64,000 nucleotides of DNA from CAWDZK01 sp963807005 (GCA_963807005.1 CAWDZK010000005.1:248001-312000), one strand, 5' to 3'. Counted from the stretch's first letter, positions 8,683 through 18,969 are shown. Translations and numbers: made by a program. The notes: generated from the sequence alone by a model not told the origin.

Positions 8683-8849
8683 GCGCCGACCCTACGACCG
8701 GGCACCGACCGACCCTGTGGACGGATTTCCCGCGTACGCCGCGGGCAGGTAGCCTTGCGCACCTGGCGCTGCCCGGTCACGGGCCCCGACCGTCCCCCGA
8801 CGGGCCGGGAGCTGCGCCGGACGCACGCACTGCTTCCGAGTCACATCGA

Positions 8850-8912
8850 TGCAGAGCCCTCCTGCCACGGAGAGACCGTGGCCGCCGAGTCCAGAGGAGG
8901 TGGGTTGTCCGC
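8850..8912 (+). promoter_or_regulatory. rpsF leader with hairpin and strong ribosome binding site
   Basis: The leader holds a 7-base stem GCCACGG (8864-8870) / CCGTGGC (8876-8882) with a 5-base loop, followed by CCGCCG and by AGAGGAGG at about 8893-8900 ahead of the rpsF ATG. rpsF leaders in many bacteria carry an S6:S18-binding RNA for autoregulation; this hairpin is a candidate, but I could not confirm the conserved motif. Confidence 0.35.
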
Positions 8913-9203
8913 ATGCGTCACTACGAGCTCATGGTCATCCTCGACCCCGACATCGAGGAGCGCACCGTCGCTCCCGCTCTCGACCAGTTCCTGACCGTCG
9001 TGAAGAACGACGGCGGCAACGTCGAGAAGGTCGACATCTGGGGACGTCGCCGGATGTCCTACGAGATCGCGAAGAAGGCCGAAGGCATCTACGCGGTCGT
9101 CGACCTGCAGGCCGAGCCCGCCACCGTCAAGGAGCTCGACCGCCAGCTCAACCTCAACGAGGCTGTGCTGCGCACCAAGGTCATCCGTCCCGACCAGCGC
9201 TGA
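8913..9203 (+). CDS. rpsF: 30S ribosomal protein S6
   Basis: 96 residues, normal length, beginning MRHYELMVILDPDIEERTV and containing WGRRRMSYEI(A)KKAEGIYAV, the S6 core that pairs with S18 on the 30S platform. A strong AGAGGAGG ribosome binding site precedes the ATG. First gene of the rpsF-ssb-rpsR-rplI operon, which ends at a hairpin terminator at 10608-10641. Confidence 0.98.
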   Translation: MRHYELMVILDPDIEERTVAPALDQFLTVVKNDGGNVEKVDIWGRRRMSYEIAKKAEGIYAVVDLQAEPATVKELDRQLNLNEAVLRTKVIRPDQR

Positions 9204-9241
9204 TCAGCGACTAGTTCCGCACCGAGCCGAGGAGTCTCTTC

Positions 9242-9757
9242 ATGGCCGCAGGCGACACCGTCATCACCCTCGTCGGCAACCTCGTCGACGACCCCGAGCT
9301 GCGCTTCACGCCCAGTGGCGCGGCCGTGGCGAAGTTCCGGCTGGCCTCGACACCCCGGTTCCTGGACAAGCAGACCAACGAGTGGAAGGACGGCGAGAGC
9401 CTCTTCCTCTCCTGCAACGTCTGGCGCCAGGCGGCGGAGAACGTCGCTGAGTCCCTCCAGCGCGGCATGCGCGTGATCGTCCAGGGCCGGCTCAAGCAGC
9501 GGTCCTACGAGACCAAGGAGGGCGAGAAGCGCACGGTCTACGAGGTCGAGGTCGACGAGGTCGGCCCGAGCCTGCGCAACGCCACCGCGAAGGTCAACAA
9601 GACCACCCGCGGCGGCGGGGGCGGCGGGTTCGGCGGCGGCGGCTCTACCGACAACGACCCGTGGGCGGCGGCGTCTCCCGCTCCCGCTCCGGCCGCCGGC
9701 GGCGGTGGCGGCGGGGGCTGGAACGCCCCGGGCGCCTCCGACGAGCCGCCGTTCTGA
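9242..9757 (+). CDS. ssb: Single-stranded DNA-binding protein
   Basis: 171 residues. An OB-fold (about 1-112; GDTVITLVGNLVDDPELRFTP, then GMRVIVQGRLKQRSYE) binds single-stranded DNA during replication and repair. A Gly-rich linker leads to the acidic tip DEPPF, the docking site for partner proteins. Its place between rpsF and rpsR is the standard arrangement and marks it as the essential replication SSB rather than a competence paralogue. Confidence 0.98.
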   Translation: MAAGDTVITLVGNLVDDPELRFTPSGAAVAKFRLASTPRFLDKQTNEWKDGESLFLSCNVWRQAAENVAESLQRGMRVIVQGRLKQRSYETKEGEKRTVYEVEVDEVGPSLRNATAKVNKTTRGGGGGGFGGGGSTDNDPWAAASPAPAPAAGGGGGGGWNAPGASDEPPF

Positions 9758-9883
9758 CCCCACCCGTCGACGTGTCGGCCGCTCGCGCTGACAGGTCCTG
9801 GCGAAGCACTCCACCCCACCCGTCCTGATTGACCATCCCGGCAGCACACAGTCAGCCGGGCATCCGAAGTCTGGAGCACCACG

Positions 9884-10120
9884 ATGGCCAAGCCACCGCC
9901 CCGCAAGATCAAGAAGAAGGTCTGCCAGTTCTGCAAGGAGAAGATCTCCTACGTGGACTACAAGGACACCGGCCTGCTGCGGAAGTTCATCTCCGACCGC
10001 GGCAAGATCCGGGCCCGCCGGGTGACCGGCAACTGCACCCAGCACCAGCGCGACGTCGCGACGGCCGTCAAGAACAGCCGTGAGATGGCGCTGCTGCCCT
10101 ACACGAGCACCGCTCGCTGA
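9884..10120 (+). CDS. rpsR: 30S ribosomal protein S18
   Basis: 78 residues with KKKVCQFCKEK, YVDYKDTGLLRKFIS and RAREMALLPY-like C-terminus (NSREMALLPYT). The CxxC near the N-terminus (CQFC) is a partial zinc-binding motif of the C+ type of S18, so a zinc-free paralogue may exist elsewhere. CTGGAG precedes the ATG. A 126-base gap follows ssb. Confidence 0.97.
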   Translation: MAKPPPRKIKKKVCQFCKEKISYVDYKDTGLLRKFISDRGKIRARRVTGNCTQHQRDVATAVKNSREMALLPYTSTAR

Positions 10121-10134
10121 GGAGGGCGTCCGAC

Positions 10135-10584
10135 ATGAAGCTCATCCTCACCCAGGAGGTCTCCGGCCTCGGCGGCCCCGGCGACGTCGTCGAGGTCAAG
10201 GACGGCTACGGCCGCAACTACCTCGTGCCGCGCGGTGCCGCGATCCGCTGGACCCGCGGCGGCGAGAAGCAGGTCACCTCGATCAAGCGTGGCCGCGACG
10301 TCCGCGAGGTCCGCGACCTCGGCCACGCCGACCAGCTCAAGGCCGAGCTCGAGGGGCTCACGCTGACCCTCCCGGTCCGCGCCGGTGACGGCGGGCGGCT
10401 GTTCGGCGCCGTCACCGGCACCGACATCGTCGAGGCCGTGGCCAAGGCCGGCGGCCCGGCGGTCGACAAGCGGCGGATCGAGATCGGCCAGCCGATCAAG
10501 ACCGTCGGCGACCACCGCGTCACCGTCCGGCTGCACGCCGACGTCCTCGCGACCCTCACCGTCCAGGTGGTCGCCGCGGCCTGA
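10135..10584 (+). CDS. rplI: 50S ribosomal protein L9
   Basis: 149 residues with the L9 N-terminal signature: MKLILTQEVSGLGGPGDVVEVKDGYGRNYLVPRG, quoted here as a region at residues 1-34. A long helix and the C-terminal RNA-binding domain follow. It lies 14 bases after rpsR with a GAGGAG-type ribosome binding site and is the last gene of the operon; the terminator lies 24 bases past the stop. Confidence 0.97.
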   Translation: MKLILTQEVSGLGGPGDVVEVKDGYGRNYLVPRGAAIRWTRGGEKQVTSIKRGRDVREVRDLGHADQLKAELEGLTLTLPVRAGDGGRLFGAVTGTDIVEAVAKAGGPAVDKRRIEIGQPIKTVGDHRVTVRLHADVLATLTVQVVAAA

Positions 10585-10607
10585 CCGCCGCAGCGCGACG
10601 TACGTCG

Positions 10608-10641
10608 AGAGCCCCCGCCGCCCCAGGGCAGCGGGGGCTCT
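10608..10641 (+). terminator. Hairpin terminator of the rpsF-ssb-rpsR-rplI operon
   Basis: Eleven-base perfect stem AGAGCCCCCGC (10608-10618) and GCGGGGGCTCT (10631-10641), 24 bases after the rplI stop. Only a short T-tract follows, as is usual in GC-rich actinobacteria. Confidence 0.8.
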
Positions 10642-10658
10642 TGCGCGTCCAGGAGTCA

Positions 10659-10717
10659 TCGACTGGCGCAACTCTTCAGTTCTGACCGCGGCAGAACCGA
10701 GGACTTCCGCCAGTCGA
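10659..10717. repeat. Hairpin family B, copy 1
   Basis: A 59-base imperfect palindrome with outer arms TCGACTGGCG (10659-10668) and CGCCAGTCGA (10708-10717). Pairing continues inward with mismatches (TC, then GTTCTG-type blocks). Copies at 11303-11361 and 42465-42524 share the arms. This copy and the next bracket the DinB-fold gene. Confidence 0.85.
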
Positions 10718-10742
10718 AGACCGTGACCTACGGTCGTCGGCC

Positions 10743-11285
10743 ATGACCGAGACCCCGTGGACCGCGCCCGACGTCGACCGGCCGGACGGGCCCAACGTCG
10801 CGACCGAGCGCGTGGCGGCGGAGTCGCTGCTGGAGTACCACCGGTCGACGCTCCTCTGGAAGTGCCGCGGGCTGACCGCGGAGCAGCTGAAGCAGCGTGC
10901 CGTGCCGCCGTCGACGCTGTCGCTGCTCGGGCTGGTGCGGCACATGGCCGACGTCGAGCGGGTGTGGTTCCGGCACCGGCTCGCCGCTGAGCCGGACCTC
11001 TCGCCGCTGTACTGGCACGAGGAGCAGCCCGACGGCGACTTCGACCTGGTCGACGAGGCGGACGCGGCGGCGGACTTCGTGACGTACGGCGCGGAGGTCG
11101 AGGCGGCCCGGACCGTGCAGGCGGCGCACGACTTCGACGACACGTTCGTCGTCCGGCGCCGTGACGGCACCGAGGAGACCGTCGACGTACGCACTCTGGT
11201 GCTGCACATGATCGAGGAGTACGCCCGGCACAACGGTCACGCCGACCTGTTGCGCGAGTGCGTCGACGGCCAGACCGGCGACTGA
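10743..11285 (+). CDS. DinB-fold protein (DUF664 type)
   Basis: 180 residues of the DinB/YfiT-like four-helix bundle. Candidate metal ligands are the histidines in LLGLVRHMADVERVWF (about residues 60-75) and HMIEEYARHNGHADLLRE near the C-terminus. In actinobacteria such proteins include mycothiol-dependent thiol transferases and maleylpyruvate isomerase-like enzymes, but the substrate here is unknown. The gene stands alone between two copies of hairpin family B; ACCGT-N5-ACGGT just upstream is a possible operator. Confidence 0.8.
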   Translation: MTETPWTAPDVDRPDGPNVATERVAAESLLEYHRSTLLWKCRGLTAEQLKQRAVPPSTLSLLGLVRHMADVERVWFRHRLAAEPDLSPLYWHEEQPDGDFDLVDEADAAADFVTYGAEVEAARTVQAAHDFDDTFVVRRRDGTEETVDVRTLVLHMIEEYARHNGHADLLRECVDGQTGD

Positions 11286-11302
11286 GTCCCCTCCCTGAGT
11301 CG

Positions 11303-11361
11303 TCGACTGGCGCAAGTCTTCAGTTCTGACCGCCGCAGCACCGAAGACTTCCGCCAGTCGA
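11303..11361. repeat. Hairpin family B, copy 2
   Basis: A 59-base inverted repeat. Arms TCGACTGGCG (11303-11312) and CGCCAGTCGA (11352-11361) extend inward with AAGTCTTC pairing GAAGACTT after one mismatch. It lies between the convergent stops of the DinB-fold gene and the MATE gene, so it could terminate both transcripts. Confidence 0.88.
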
Positions 11362-11379
11362 TGCAGGGGTGGGCGAGGG

Positions 11380-12759
11380 TCAGCGTCGTCGCGGCAGGGC
11401 GGCGCCGGTCACCAGCCACGCCTCGCCGCGCCAGCGCGGGACCAGGGTGAGCAGCCGGGCGAGCATGAACCCGTTGAAGGCCCACCACAGCTCGACCACG
11501 CCGCCGTCGACGGCGAGCACGAGCAGGGCGAGCGGGGTGAAGGCGAGCAGCGTCACCACGCCGGCGACCGCGAGGTAGCGGCCGTCGCCGGCGCCGATGA
11601 GCACCCCGTCCAGGGCGAACACCACCCCGCACACCGGCTGCGCCACCGCAGCGACCACGAGCACCGCCGCGAGCAGTGAGCGGACAGCCGGGTCGTCGGT
11701 GAACAGCGGGACGAACGTCGCCCGCAGGGTGAGCAGCACGACGCCCAGCACCACGCCGGACAGCGCGCCCCACTCGACCATCCGCCGGGTCGCCGCTCGG
11801 GTGCCCGGCACGTCGGCGGCGCCGAGGTAGCGGCCCACGATCGCCTGACCGGCGATGGCCACGGCGTCGAGCATCAGCGACAGGAACAGCCAGATGGTGA
11901 AGGCGACCTGGTGTGCAGCGATCGCGACAGTGCCGGCCGCGGTGGCGACGTAGGTCATGAGCAGCAGTGCCGTGCGCAGCGTCACCGTGCGCACGACCAG
12001 GGGCAGACCGGACCGGCCGGCCGCCCGGATCCCCGGCAGGTCCGGCCGCAGCGACGCTTCCTCCCGCCGGGCGGCGCGCACCACCACCACGAGGAACGCG
12101 GCCGCCATGCCCGCCTGCGCCAGCACGGTCCCCAGCGCCGACCCGGCGATGCCCAGCCCGGCGCCGTACACGAGGAGGAGGTTGAGGACGACGTTGGCGG
12201 CCGCGCCGACCGCGGCCACGACGAGCGGGGTCCGGGTGTCCTGCAGTCCGCGCAGCACGCCGGTCGCGGCGAGGACGGCGAGCATCGCGGGCAGCCCGAC
12301 CAGTGACACCCGCAGGTAGGTGAGGGCGTACGGCGTCGCCTCGGGGGACGTGCCGAACGCCGCCACGAGCGGGCCGGACCCCACCGCCAGCAACCCGGCG
12401 AGCACGGCGCCGAGCCCCAGGCCCAGCCAGATCCCGTCGACGCCCTGCGCGATCGCGGCCCGCAGGTCGCCGGCGCCGACCCGGCGGGCCACCGACGCCG
12501 TGGTGCCGTAGGCGAGGAAGACGCAGATCGACACCGCGGTGGCCAGCAGCGACCCGGCGACGCCGAGACCGGCCAGCTGCGGCGTGCCGAGGTGCCCGAC
12601 GATCGCCGAGTCGGCCAGCAGGAACAGCGGCTCGGCGACGAGCGCACCGAAGGCGGGGACGGCGAGCCGCAGGATCTCCCGGTCGTGGGTCCGCCGACCC
12701 GACGGGATGCCGTCGCCGCGGCGTCCGGATGTCGGTCGCACCGTCCGCATCGTAGACAT
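11380..12759 (-). CDS. MATE-family multidrug/cation efflux transporter
   Basis: 459 residues with twelve predicted membrane helices and MATE features: LAVPAFGALVAEPLFLLADSAIVGHLG at the N-terminus, GLQDTRTPLVV in the middle and AIAGQAIVGRYLGA at the start of the second half. It exports organic cations or drugs with Na+ or H+. ATG 12759 (MSTMRTVRP) is chosen, with a GGAG 12 bases upstream; ATG 12750 is an alternative. A MATE gene between rplI and dnaB is also my recollection for Streptomyces. The much longer overlapping reading is an artefact of GC-rich DNA. Confidence 0.92.
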   Translation of the reverse strand: MSTMRTVRPTSGRRGDGIPSGRRTHDREILRLAVPAFGALVAEPLFLLADSAIVGHLGTPQLAGLGVAGSLLATAVSICVFLAYGTTASVARRVGAGDLRAAIAQGVDGIWLGLGLGAVLAGLLAVGSGPLVAAFGTSPEATPYALTYLRVSLVGLPAMLAVLAATGVLRGLQDTRTPLVVAAVGAAANVVLNLLLVYGAGLGIAGSALGTVLAQAGMAAAFLVVVVRAARREEASLRPDLPGIRAAGRSGLPLVVRTVTLRTALLLMTYVATAAGTVAIAAHQVAFTIWLFLSLMLDAVAIAGQAIVGRYLGAADVPGTRAATRRMVEWGALSGVVLGVVLLTLRATFVPLFTDDPAVRSLLAAVLVVAAVAQPVCGVVFALDGVLIGAGDGRYLAVAGVVTLLAFTPLALLVLAVDGGVVELWWAFNGFMLARLLTLVPRWRGEAWLVTGAALPRRR

Positions 12760-12774
12760 CGGCCGAAGTTTCTC

Positions 12775-12925
12775 CGGTCCACAGGGGGTGGACGACATGC
12801 CCGCACGCGGCAGGCCTGCGGGGGCACCGGTGGACGACGCCGTACACAGGCTGTCCACAGCCGGGTCCACGGGGAGGCCCCCGTCCTCCCCCGTTTCTGC
12901 GCCGGTTGTCCACAGGCCGTCCACA
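12775..12925 (+). promoter_or_regulatory. Cluster of DnaA-box-like sites upstream of dnaB
   Basis: TTGTCCACA at 12906-12914 matches the actinobacterial DnaA box exactly. Near matches on the same strand: CGGTCCACA (12775-12783), CTGTCCACA (12851-12859) and CCGTCCACA (12917-12925). They fill most of the 286-base gap between the divergent MATE and dnaB genes. DnaA control of dnaB is an inference. Confidence 0.5.
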
Positions 12926-13045
12926 GCCGGTCGGTCGGTCCGGGCCGTTGCGTTCGTGTTGTGTCCCGGCCTCCCGGTAGAACGTTCCCGGCGGATGCGG
13001 CAGCGTCCGCTCGGGCGGGCGAGCAGGTGGGGCGGAGGTGTGGCC

Positions 13046-15292
<2,247 letters not shown>

Positions 15293-15343
15293 CCGGCTGC
15301 ACCGAGCTGGTCGTGCCGAGGGCTCCGTGACGAGGGACAGCGA

Positions 15344-15976
15344 ATGACCACGGACTGGTCCGCGTGGCACGACCCTTACGCCGACGCCGGCTCCGCCTTG
15401 TCGCGTCGGCTCCGGGTCGTCCAGCGGCTCGTCCACGGGTGGCTCGACGACACCTCACCCGGGACGGTGTCGGTGCTCAGCACCTGCTCGGGCGACGGCC
15501 GAGACGTCCTCGGTGCGCTGGCCGACCGCACCGATGCTGCTCGCGTCGTCGCGACGCTGCTCGACATCGACCCGCGCAACGTGGACCGGGCTGAGCGGCG
15601 GATCCACGACCTCGGCCTGCCCGGTGTCCGCGCCGTGTGCGCCGACGCCGGTCGCAGCAACGCGTACGTCGGTCTGCCGCCGGCCGACCTGGTCCTGGCC
15701 TGCGGGATCTTCGGCAACATCAGCGACCGCGACGTCCACCGGTTCATCGCGGCGCTTCCGCAGCTCTGCGCACCGGGCGCGCTGGTGATCTGGACGCGGC
15801 ACCGCAGCGCCCCCGACCTGACGCCGCGGATCCGCGAGTGGCTCGGCCGGAACGGCTTCGAGGAGAAGTCGTTCACCGCACCGGACGACGTCCTGTTCAC
15901 GGTCGGCGCGCACCGGTTCCAGGGGGAAGCCGCGACGCTCGTTCCGGACCAGGTCTGGTTCAGCTTCACCCGCTGA
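15344..15976 (+). CDS. Class I SAM-dependent methyltransferase, substrate unknown
   Basis: 210 residues with a Rossmann methyltransferase core. Motif I is VLSTCSGDGRDVLGAL (about 43-58), an acidic end of beta 2 appears at LLDIDPRN, and motif IV-like LVLACGIFGNIS. The glycine motif reads CSGDGRD rather than the common DxGxGxG. It lies 51 bases after dnaB in the same direction and may be read through from it; it converges on another methyltransferase. No substrate is suggested by context. Confidence 0.75.
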   Translation: MTTDWSAWHDPYADAGSALSRRLRVVQRLVHGWLDDTSPGTVSVLSTCSGDGRDVLGALADRTDAARVVATLLDIDPRNVDRAERRIHDLGLPGVRAVCADAGRSNAYVGLPPADLVLACGIFGNISDRDVHRFIAALPQLCAPGALVIWTRHRSAPDLTPRIREWLGRNGFEEKSFTAPDDVLFTVGAHRFQGEAATLVPDQVWFSFTR

Positions 15977-16009
15977 CCGGGTGGCGGCGTGCGAGCGACC
16001 GCGGCCGGC

Positions 16010-16663
16010 TCACGGAGGGCCGCCGAGCGTCCCGGCGTCGACGTGGACATGTCCGCCGAGGAGGCGTCGGTGCGAGCGGTCCGCGGCGCCCTCGAGGAGG
16101 TGCGGACCCGGGTCGCGGTACGGGTCGGCGCCGCCGGCGAGGCAGGCCAGCCGGGCCAGCGGCGCCAGCACCGCCGCGGCGCCCGTCGGCAGGCCGAGGT
16201 CGACGATGGCGGCCCGGGCGCCGGTGCGGGCCGACGAGACCGCCGCGCCCCACGCCTCTCGCCAGCGCGGGACGATCGAGAGCGCGTACGTCGACAGCAC
16301 TCCGTCGACCCCGCGGCCGCCGGCCGTGAGCGCCCGGACCGCGGCCGGGTCGAGCTCGGCCGCGTCGAGGTGCAGCAGGGTCACGGGCGGCCAGCCATCC
16401 CCGTCGGCGCGACGGCGCGCCTGGCCCAGCATCCCGGTGCTGGCGTCGACCCCCACGATGAGCCCGCCGGGTCCGAGCCGCTCGGCGAGCAGCGGGAAGT
16501 TCAGCCCGGTTCCGCAGCCCAGGTCCAGCACGGCGTCCCCAGGTCGTAGCCGCAGCAGGTCGATCCCGGCCGCCCGGGCCCGCCGGTAAAGCGGCCACTC
16601 CAGCGAGATCGCGTCGTAGACGCGACCCGACCAGCGGTACCGCTCCGGGCGGGGAAGTCTCAT
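16010..16663 (-). CDS. UbiE/COQ5-like SAM-dependent methyltransferase
   Basis: 217 residues. Motif I is AVLDLGCGTGLNFPLLAERL (about 45-65), then VGVDASTGMLGQARRR and a post-I region STYALSIVPRWREAW. The N-terminus RYRWSGRVYDAISLEWPLYRRARA resembles small-molecule or lipid methyltransferases. Its ATG at 16663 overlaps the TVP38 gene stop by 4 bases, so the two are co-translated. Given the neighbouring cluster, a lipid- or metalloid-directed role is conceivable but not shown. Confidence 0.8.
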   Translation of the reverse strand: MRLPRPERYRWSGRVYDAISLEWPLYRRARAAGIDLLRLRPGDAVLDLGCGTGLNFPLLAERLGPGGLIVGVDASTGMLGQARRRADGDGWPPVTLLHLDAAELDPAAVRALTAGGRGVDGVLSTYALSIVPRWREAWGAAVSSARTGARAAIVDLGLPTGAAAVLAPLARLACLAGGADPYRDPGPHLLEGAADRSHRRLLGGHVHVDAGTLGGPP

Positions 16664-17352
16664 CCGGCCCGGCCGTGACGACGGACCCGCCGGGCGGCCA
16701 GGCCGCCGCCGACGGTGAGCCCGACGAGCGCGGTCACGGCTGCCAGCACCGGCACCGAGAACGGGGTGGCGCCGTACGCGCCGATCGCCACGTAGGCGAC
16801 CGTACCCGGCAGGATGCCCACGGCCGTGGCCACCAGGTAGGACGGGAACCGCACCGCCGACAGACCGCTCCCGTAGTTGATGAGGGTGAACGGCAGCACG
16901 GGCACCAGCCGGGCGAGCAGGACGCCGACGAAGCCGCGGCGACCCAGGACGTCGTCGACGCGCTGCACCCGCGGTCCCGCGAGCCGCACGACGCCGTCCC
17001 GGCCGAGGGCGCGGGCCAGCCAGAAGGCCGCCACGGCGCCGACCATCGCCCCGGACCAGGCGGCGAGGACCGCGGCCGGGAAGCCGAACAGCAGGCCGGC
17101 GCCGGCGCTGAGCGCGTTCTTCGGCAGCGGGGCCAGCGTGACGAGCGCGTACACCGCGGCGAACAGCAGCGGACCGGCAGCGCCGGCCCGGCCGACCTGC
17201 TCGCGCAGCACGGCGACGTCGTCCGCGCCGGTGACCAGGACCGCGCCGGCCATCGCCGCCCAGACGACGGCGAGCAGGGCCGGCCGTAGCCACCGGTGCC
17301 GCATCGGCCCGGACGTCCCACGGTTGCCCGCATCGACGAGGTGTCCGGTCAC
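16660..17352 (-). CDS. TVP38/TMEM64 (DedA-superfamily) membrane protein
   Basis: 230 residues with about six hydrophobic segments and the VTT-domain core: APLPKNALSAGAGLLFG (re-entrant loop), then RLVPVLPFTLINYGSGL (second loop) and VGILPGTVAYVAIGAYG. DedA-like proteins act as lipid transporters or scramblases. GTG 17352 is the longest start; ATG 17304 (MRHRWLRP) would also give an intact protein. It is co-transcribed with the methyltransferase at 16010. Related genes (ydjX, ydjZ) accompany an ynjB-F transporter in E. coli, and a similar transporter lies at 22.8-26.9 kb here. Confidence 0.87.
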   Translation of the reverse strand: MTGHLVDAGNRGTSGPMRHRWLRPALLAVVWAAMAGAVLVTGADDVAVLREQVGRAGAAGPLLFAAVYALVTLAPLPKNALSAGAGLLFGFPAAVLAAWSGAMVGAVAAFWLARALGRDGVVRLAGPRVQRVDDVLGRRGFVGVLLARLVPVLPFTLINYGSGLSAVRFPSYLVATAVGILPGTVAYVAIGAYGATPFSVPVLAAVTALVGLTVGGGLAARRVRRHGRAG

Positions 17353-17434
17353 GGGTAGGCCAACCCGGACCCGGACCGAAGCCTTCCCACGGCGATGCGG
17401 GTGCCAGCGCAGTGCGGCGTCGCCCCCCAGCCGG

Positions 17435-17752
17435 CTAGGCGGCGGCCTGCTCGACCGCGCGCACCTGCACGCCGCGCCAGAAGGCGACCCGGTCGGCGAT
17501 CTCCCGGGCCGCAGTGGAGGGGCTGGGGTAGAACCAGGCGGCGTCGCGGTTGACCTCGCCGTCCACCTCCACGGTGAAGTAGCTCGCCCGACCCTTCCAC
17601 GGGCACACGCTGCGGTGCTCGGACCCGACGAAGAACTCGGCGCGCAGCGCCGCGCGCGGGAAGTAGTGGTTGCCCTCGACGACGACGGTGTCGTCGGACT
17701 CGGCGAGGACGGTGCCGTTCCAGACGGCCTGCATGGTCCGGTAGTTGCTCAT
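17435..17752 (-). CDS. DUF427 family protein
   Basis: 105 residues with the DUF427 core: VWNGTVLAESDDTVVVEGNHYFP, then VCPWKGRASYFTV and AAWFYPSP. It is a small cytoplasmic beta-rich domain protein of unknown biochemical role, common in actinobacteria. ATG 17752 gives the typical N-terminus. It is separated from the anti-sigma gene by 38 bases in the same direction and may share its transcript. Confidence 0.88.
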   Translation of the reverse strand: MSNYRTMQAVWNGTVLAESDDTVVVEGNHYFPRAALRAEFFVGSEHRSVCPWKGRASYFTVEVDGEVNRDAAWFYPSPSTAAREIADRVAFWRGVQVRAVEQAAA

Positions 17753-17790
17753 GCAATGACAACGCGGCGGGCGGCAACGACCTTCCCCGG

Positions 17791-18141
17791 CTACCGCTCG
17801 CCGGGGTCGGTGTCGACCAGCCGGGCGCCGAAGTCCTGCAGCCGGGAGACGACGTGCGGGTCGACCTCGCGGCCGCCGCGGGCAAGCGTGGCCTTGATGG
17901 CGGCGTACGTCTCTGCCTCGAGGCCGCAGCGACGGCAGGTCTCGAGGTGCCGGGACACCCGCCGCGCGCTGCCGGCGTCGAGGGCGCCGTCCAGGTAGGC
18001 CTGGAGGGCACGACCGGCCTGCCGGCAGCTGGCGACGTCCCGGCTGCCGAACATCGCCCGCCACCACGCCCGCGGGCCGGCGCCTGGGGGTGTCGCGCGG
18101 ACCGGCGGAGGGATCTCGCCGGGCTGCGGGTGCTGGGTCAT
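17791..18141 (-). CDS. Anti-sigma factor with zinc-finger (ZAS) domain
   Basis: 116 residues. The central segment has a Cys (CRQAGRALQAYLDGALD) followed by HLETCRRC, the HX3CX2C zinc motif of anti-sigma factors. No membrane helix is seen, so it is a soluble redox- or zinc-responsive type, like RsrA. Its ATG overlaps the ECF sigma gene stop by 4 bases, the usual sigma/anti-sigma arrangement. Confidence 0.87.
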   Translation of the reverse strand: MTQHPQPGEIPPPVRATPPGAGPRAWWRAMFGSRDVASCRQAGRALQAYLDGALDAGSARRVSRHLETCRRCGLEAETYAAIKATLARGGREVDPHVVSRLQDFGARLVDTDPGER

Positions 18142-18746
18142 CGGTGCCTCCTCGGAGCAAGGCCGGAGCCGGCCAGGCTGGTGCGGACCCGGCGACGGGC
18201 CCGGTGCAGACGGCTCATCACCGTCCCCTCGGGGACGTCCAGGACCTCCGCGGCGGCGGCGTAGGTCAGGCCGTGGACGTCGACGAGCATCAAGGTCTCG
18301 CGGAACCGGGCCGGCAGGTCGCGGACGGCAGCCTCCACCGCCGCATCGAACATGCCGTCGACGACGACGTCCTCTGCCGAGGCGTAGGCGGGCCCGGTGG
18401 CCGCGTGCCGCTCCAGCGTGAGATCGGGGTCGTCCATCAGCACCGGCCGTTGCCTTCGGTTCCGGCTGATCTGGGCGTTGCGCAGGATGGTGAGCAGCCA
18501 GGCACGAGGGTGCCGGCCGTCGAAGGAGTCCAGTGAACGCCAGGCGCGCAGCAGCGTGTCCTGCACCAGGTCCTCCGCGTCGGCCGAGTGCCGCGTCAGG
18601 GACAGGGCGACCCGCAGGAGCACCTCGACCTCCGGCAGCACCTGCTCGTGGTACCGCTGGCGTCGGGCGTCCAGGTCCGTCACCGCTTCCGCCACGCTCG
18701 GGGAACCCGGTCCGGCAGTCCCGGATTCCGTCGTACCGCTCATCAT
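18138..18746 (-). CDS. ECF-family RNA polymerase sigma factor
   Basis: 202 residues. Region 2 includes LTRHSADAEDLVQDTLLRAWRSL (about 53-75) and PRAWLLTILRN. Region 4 includes LPARFRETLMLVDVHGLTYAAAAEVL and the HTH end GTVMSRLHRARRRVR. Start choice is between adjacent ATGs at 18746 and 18743. A GGAAC on the same strand at 18773-18777 looks like an ECF -35 element and would suit autoregulation, but no clear -10 was found. Coupled to its zinc anti-sigma factor, and divergent from the redox/transport cluster beginning at 18.8 kb, which is a plausible regulon. Confidence 0.92.
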   Translation of the reverse strand: MMSGTTESGTAGPGSPSVAEAVTDLDARRQRYHEQVLPEVEVLLRVALSLTRHSADAEDLVQDTLLRAWRSLDSFDGRHPRAWLLTILRNAQISRNRRQRPVLMDDPDLTLERHAATGPAYASAEDVVVDGMFDAAVEAAVRDLPARFRETLMLVDVHGLTYAAAAEVLDVPEGTVMSRLHRARRRVRTSLAGSGLAPRRHR

Positions 18747-18819
18747 TGCGGAAGGAAGCCGACGGCTCGCGAGTTCCCGCGGCATGAGACCGGGTAGACA
18801 CCGGAGGTGGGAGCTCGCC

Positions 18820-18969
18820 GTGGAGCAGCTGCTGGACGGCGAACCGGTACGTATCGGTTCCGATGCCGCGCAGCGGCACCTGCGCGAGTGCCCGGGCTGC
18901 GCGATGCACGCCGTGGTCCTGCTGGCGGTACGCGCCGCGTTGCGCCGCCGCGCCGCCTCGGAGGCCTGA
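18820..18969 (+). CDS. Zinc-finger microprotein (HX3CX2C), anti-sigma-like
   Basis: 49 residues (GTG 18820, with GGGAG 6 bases before it and GGAGG at 18803-18807). ATG 18784 would add 12 residues but has no ribosome binding site. The sequence HLRECPGCAMHAVVLL contains HX3CX2C, as in ZAS anti-sigma domains. It lies between the divergent ECF sigma gene and the FAD oxidoreductase gene 47 bases downstream. It could titrate a sigma factor or bind metal; both are guesses. Confidence 0.5.
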   Translation: MEQLLDGEPVRIGSDAAQRHLRECPGCAMHAVVLLAVRAALRRRAASEA

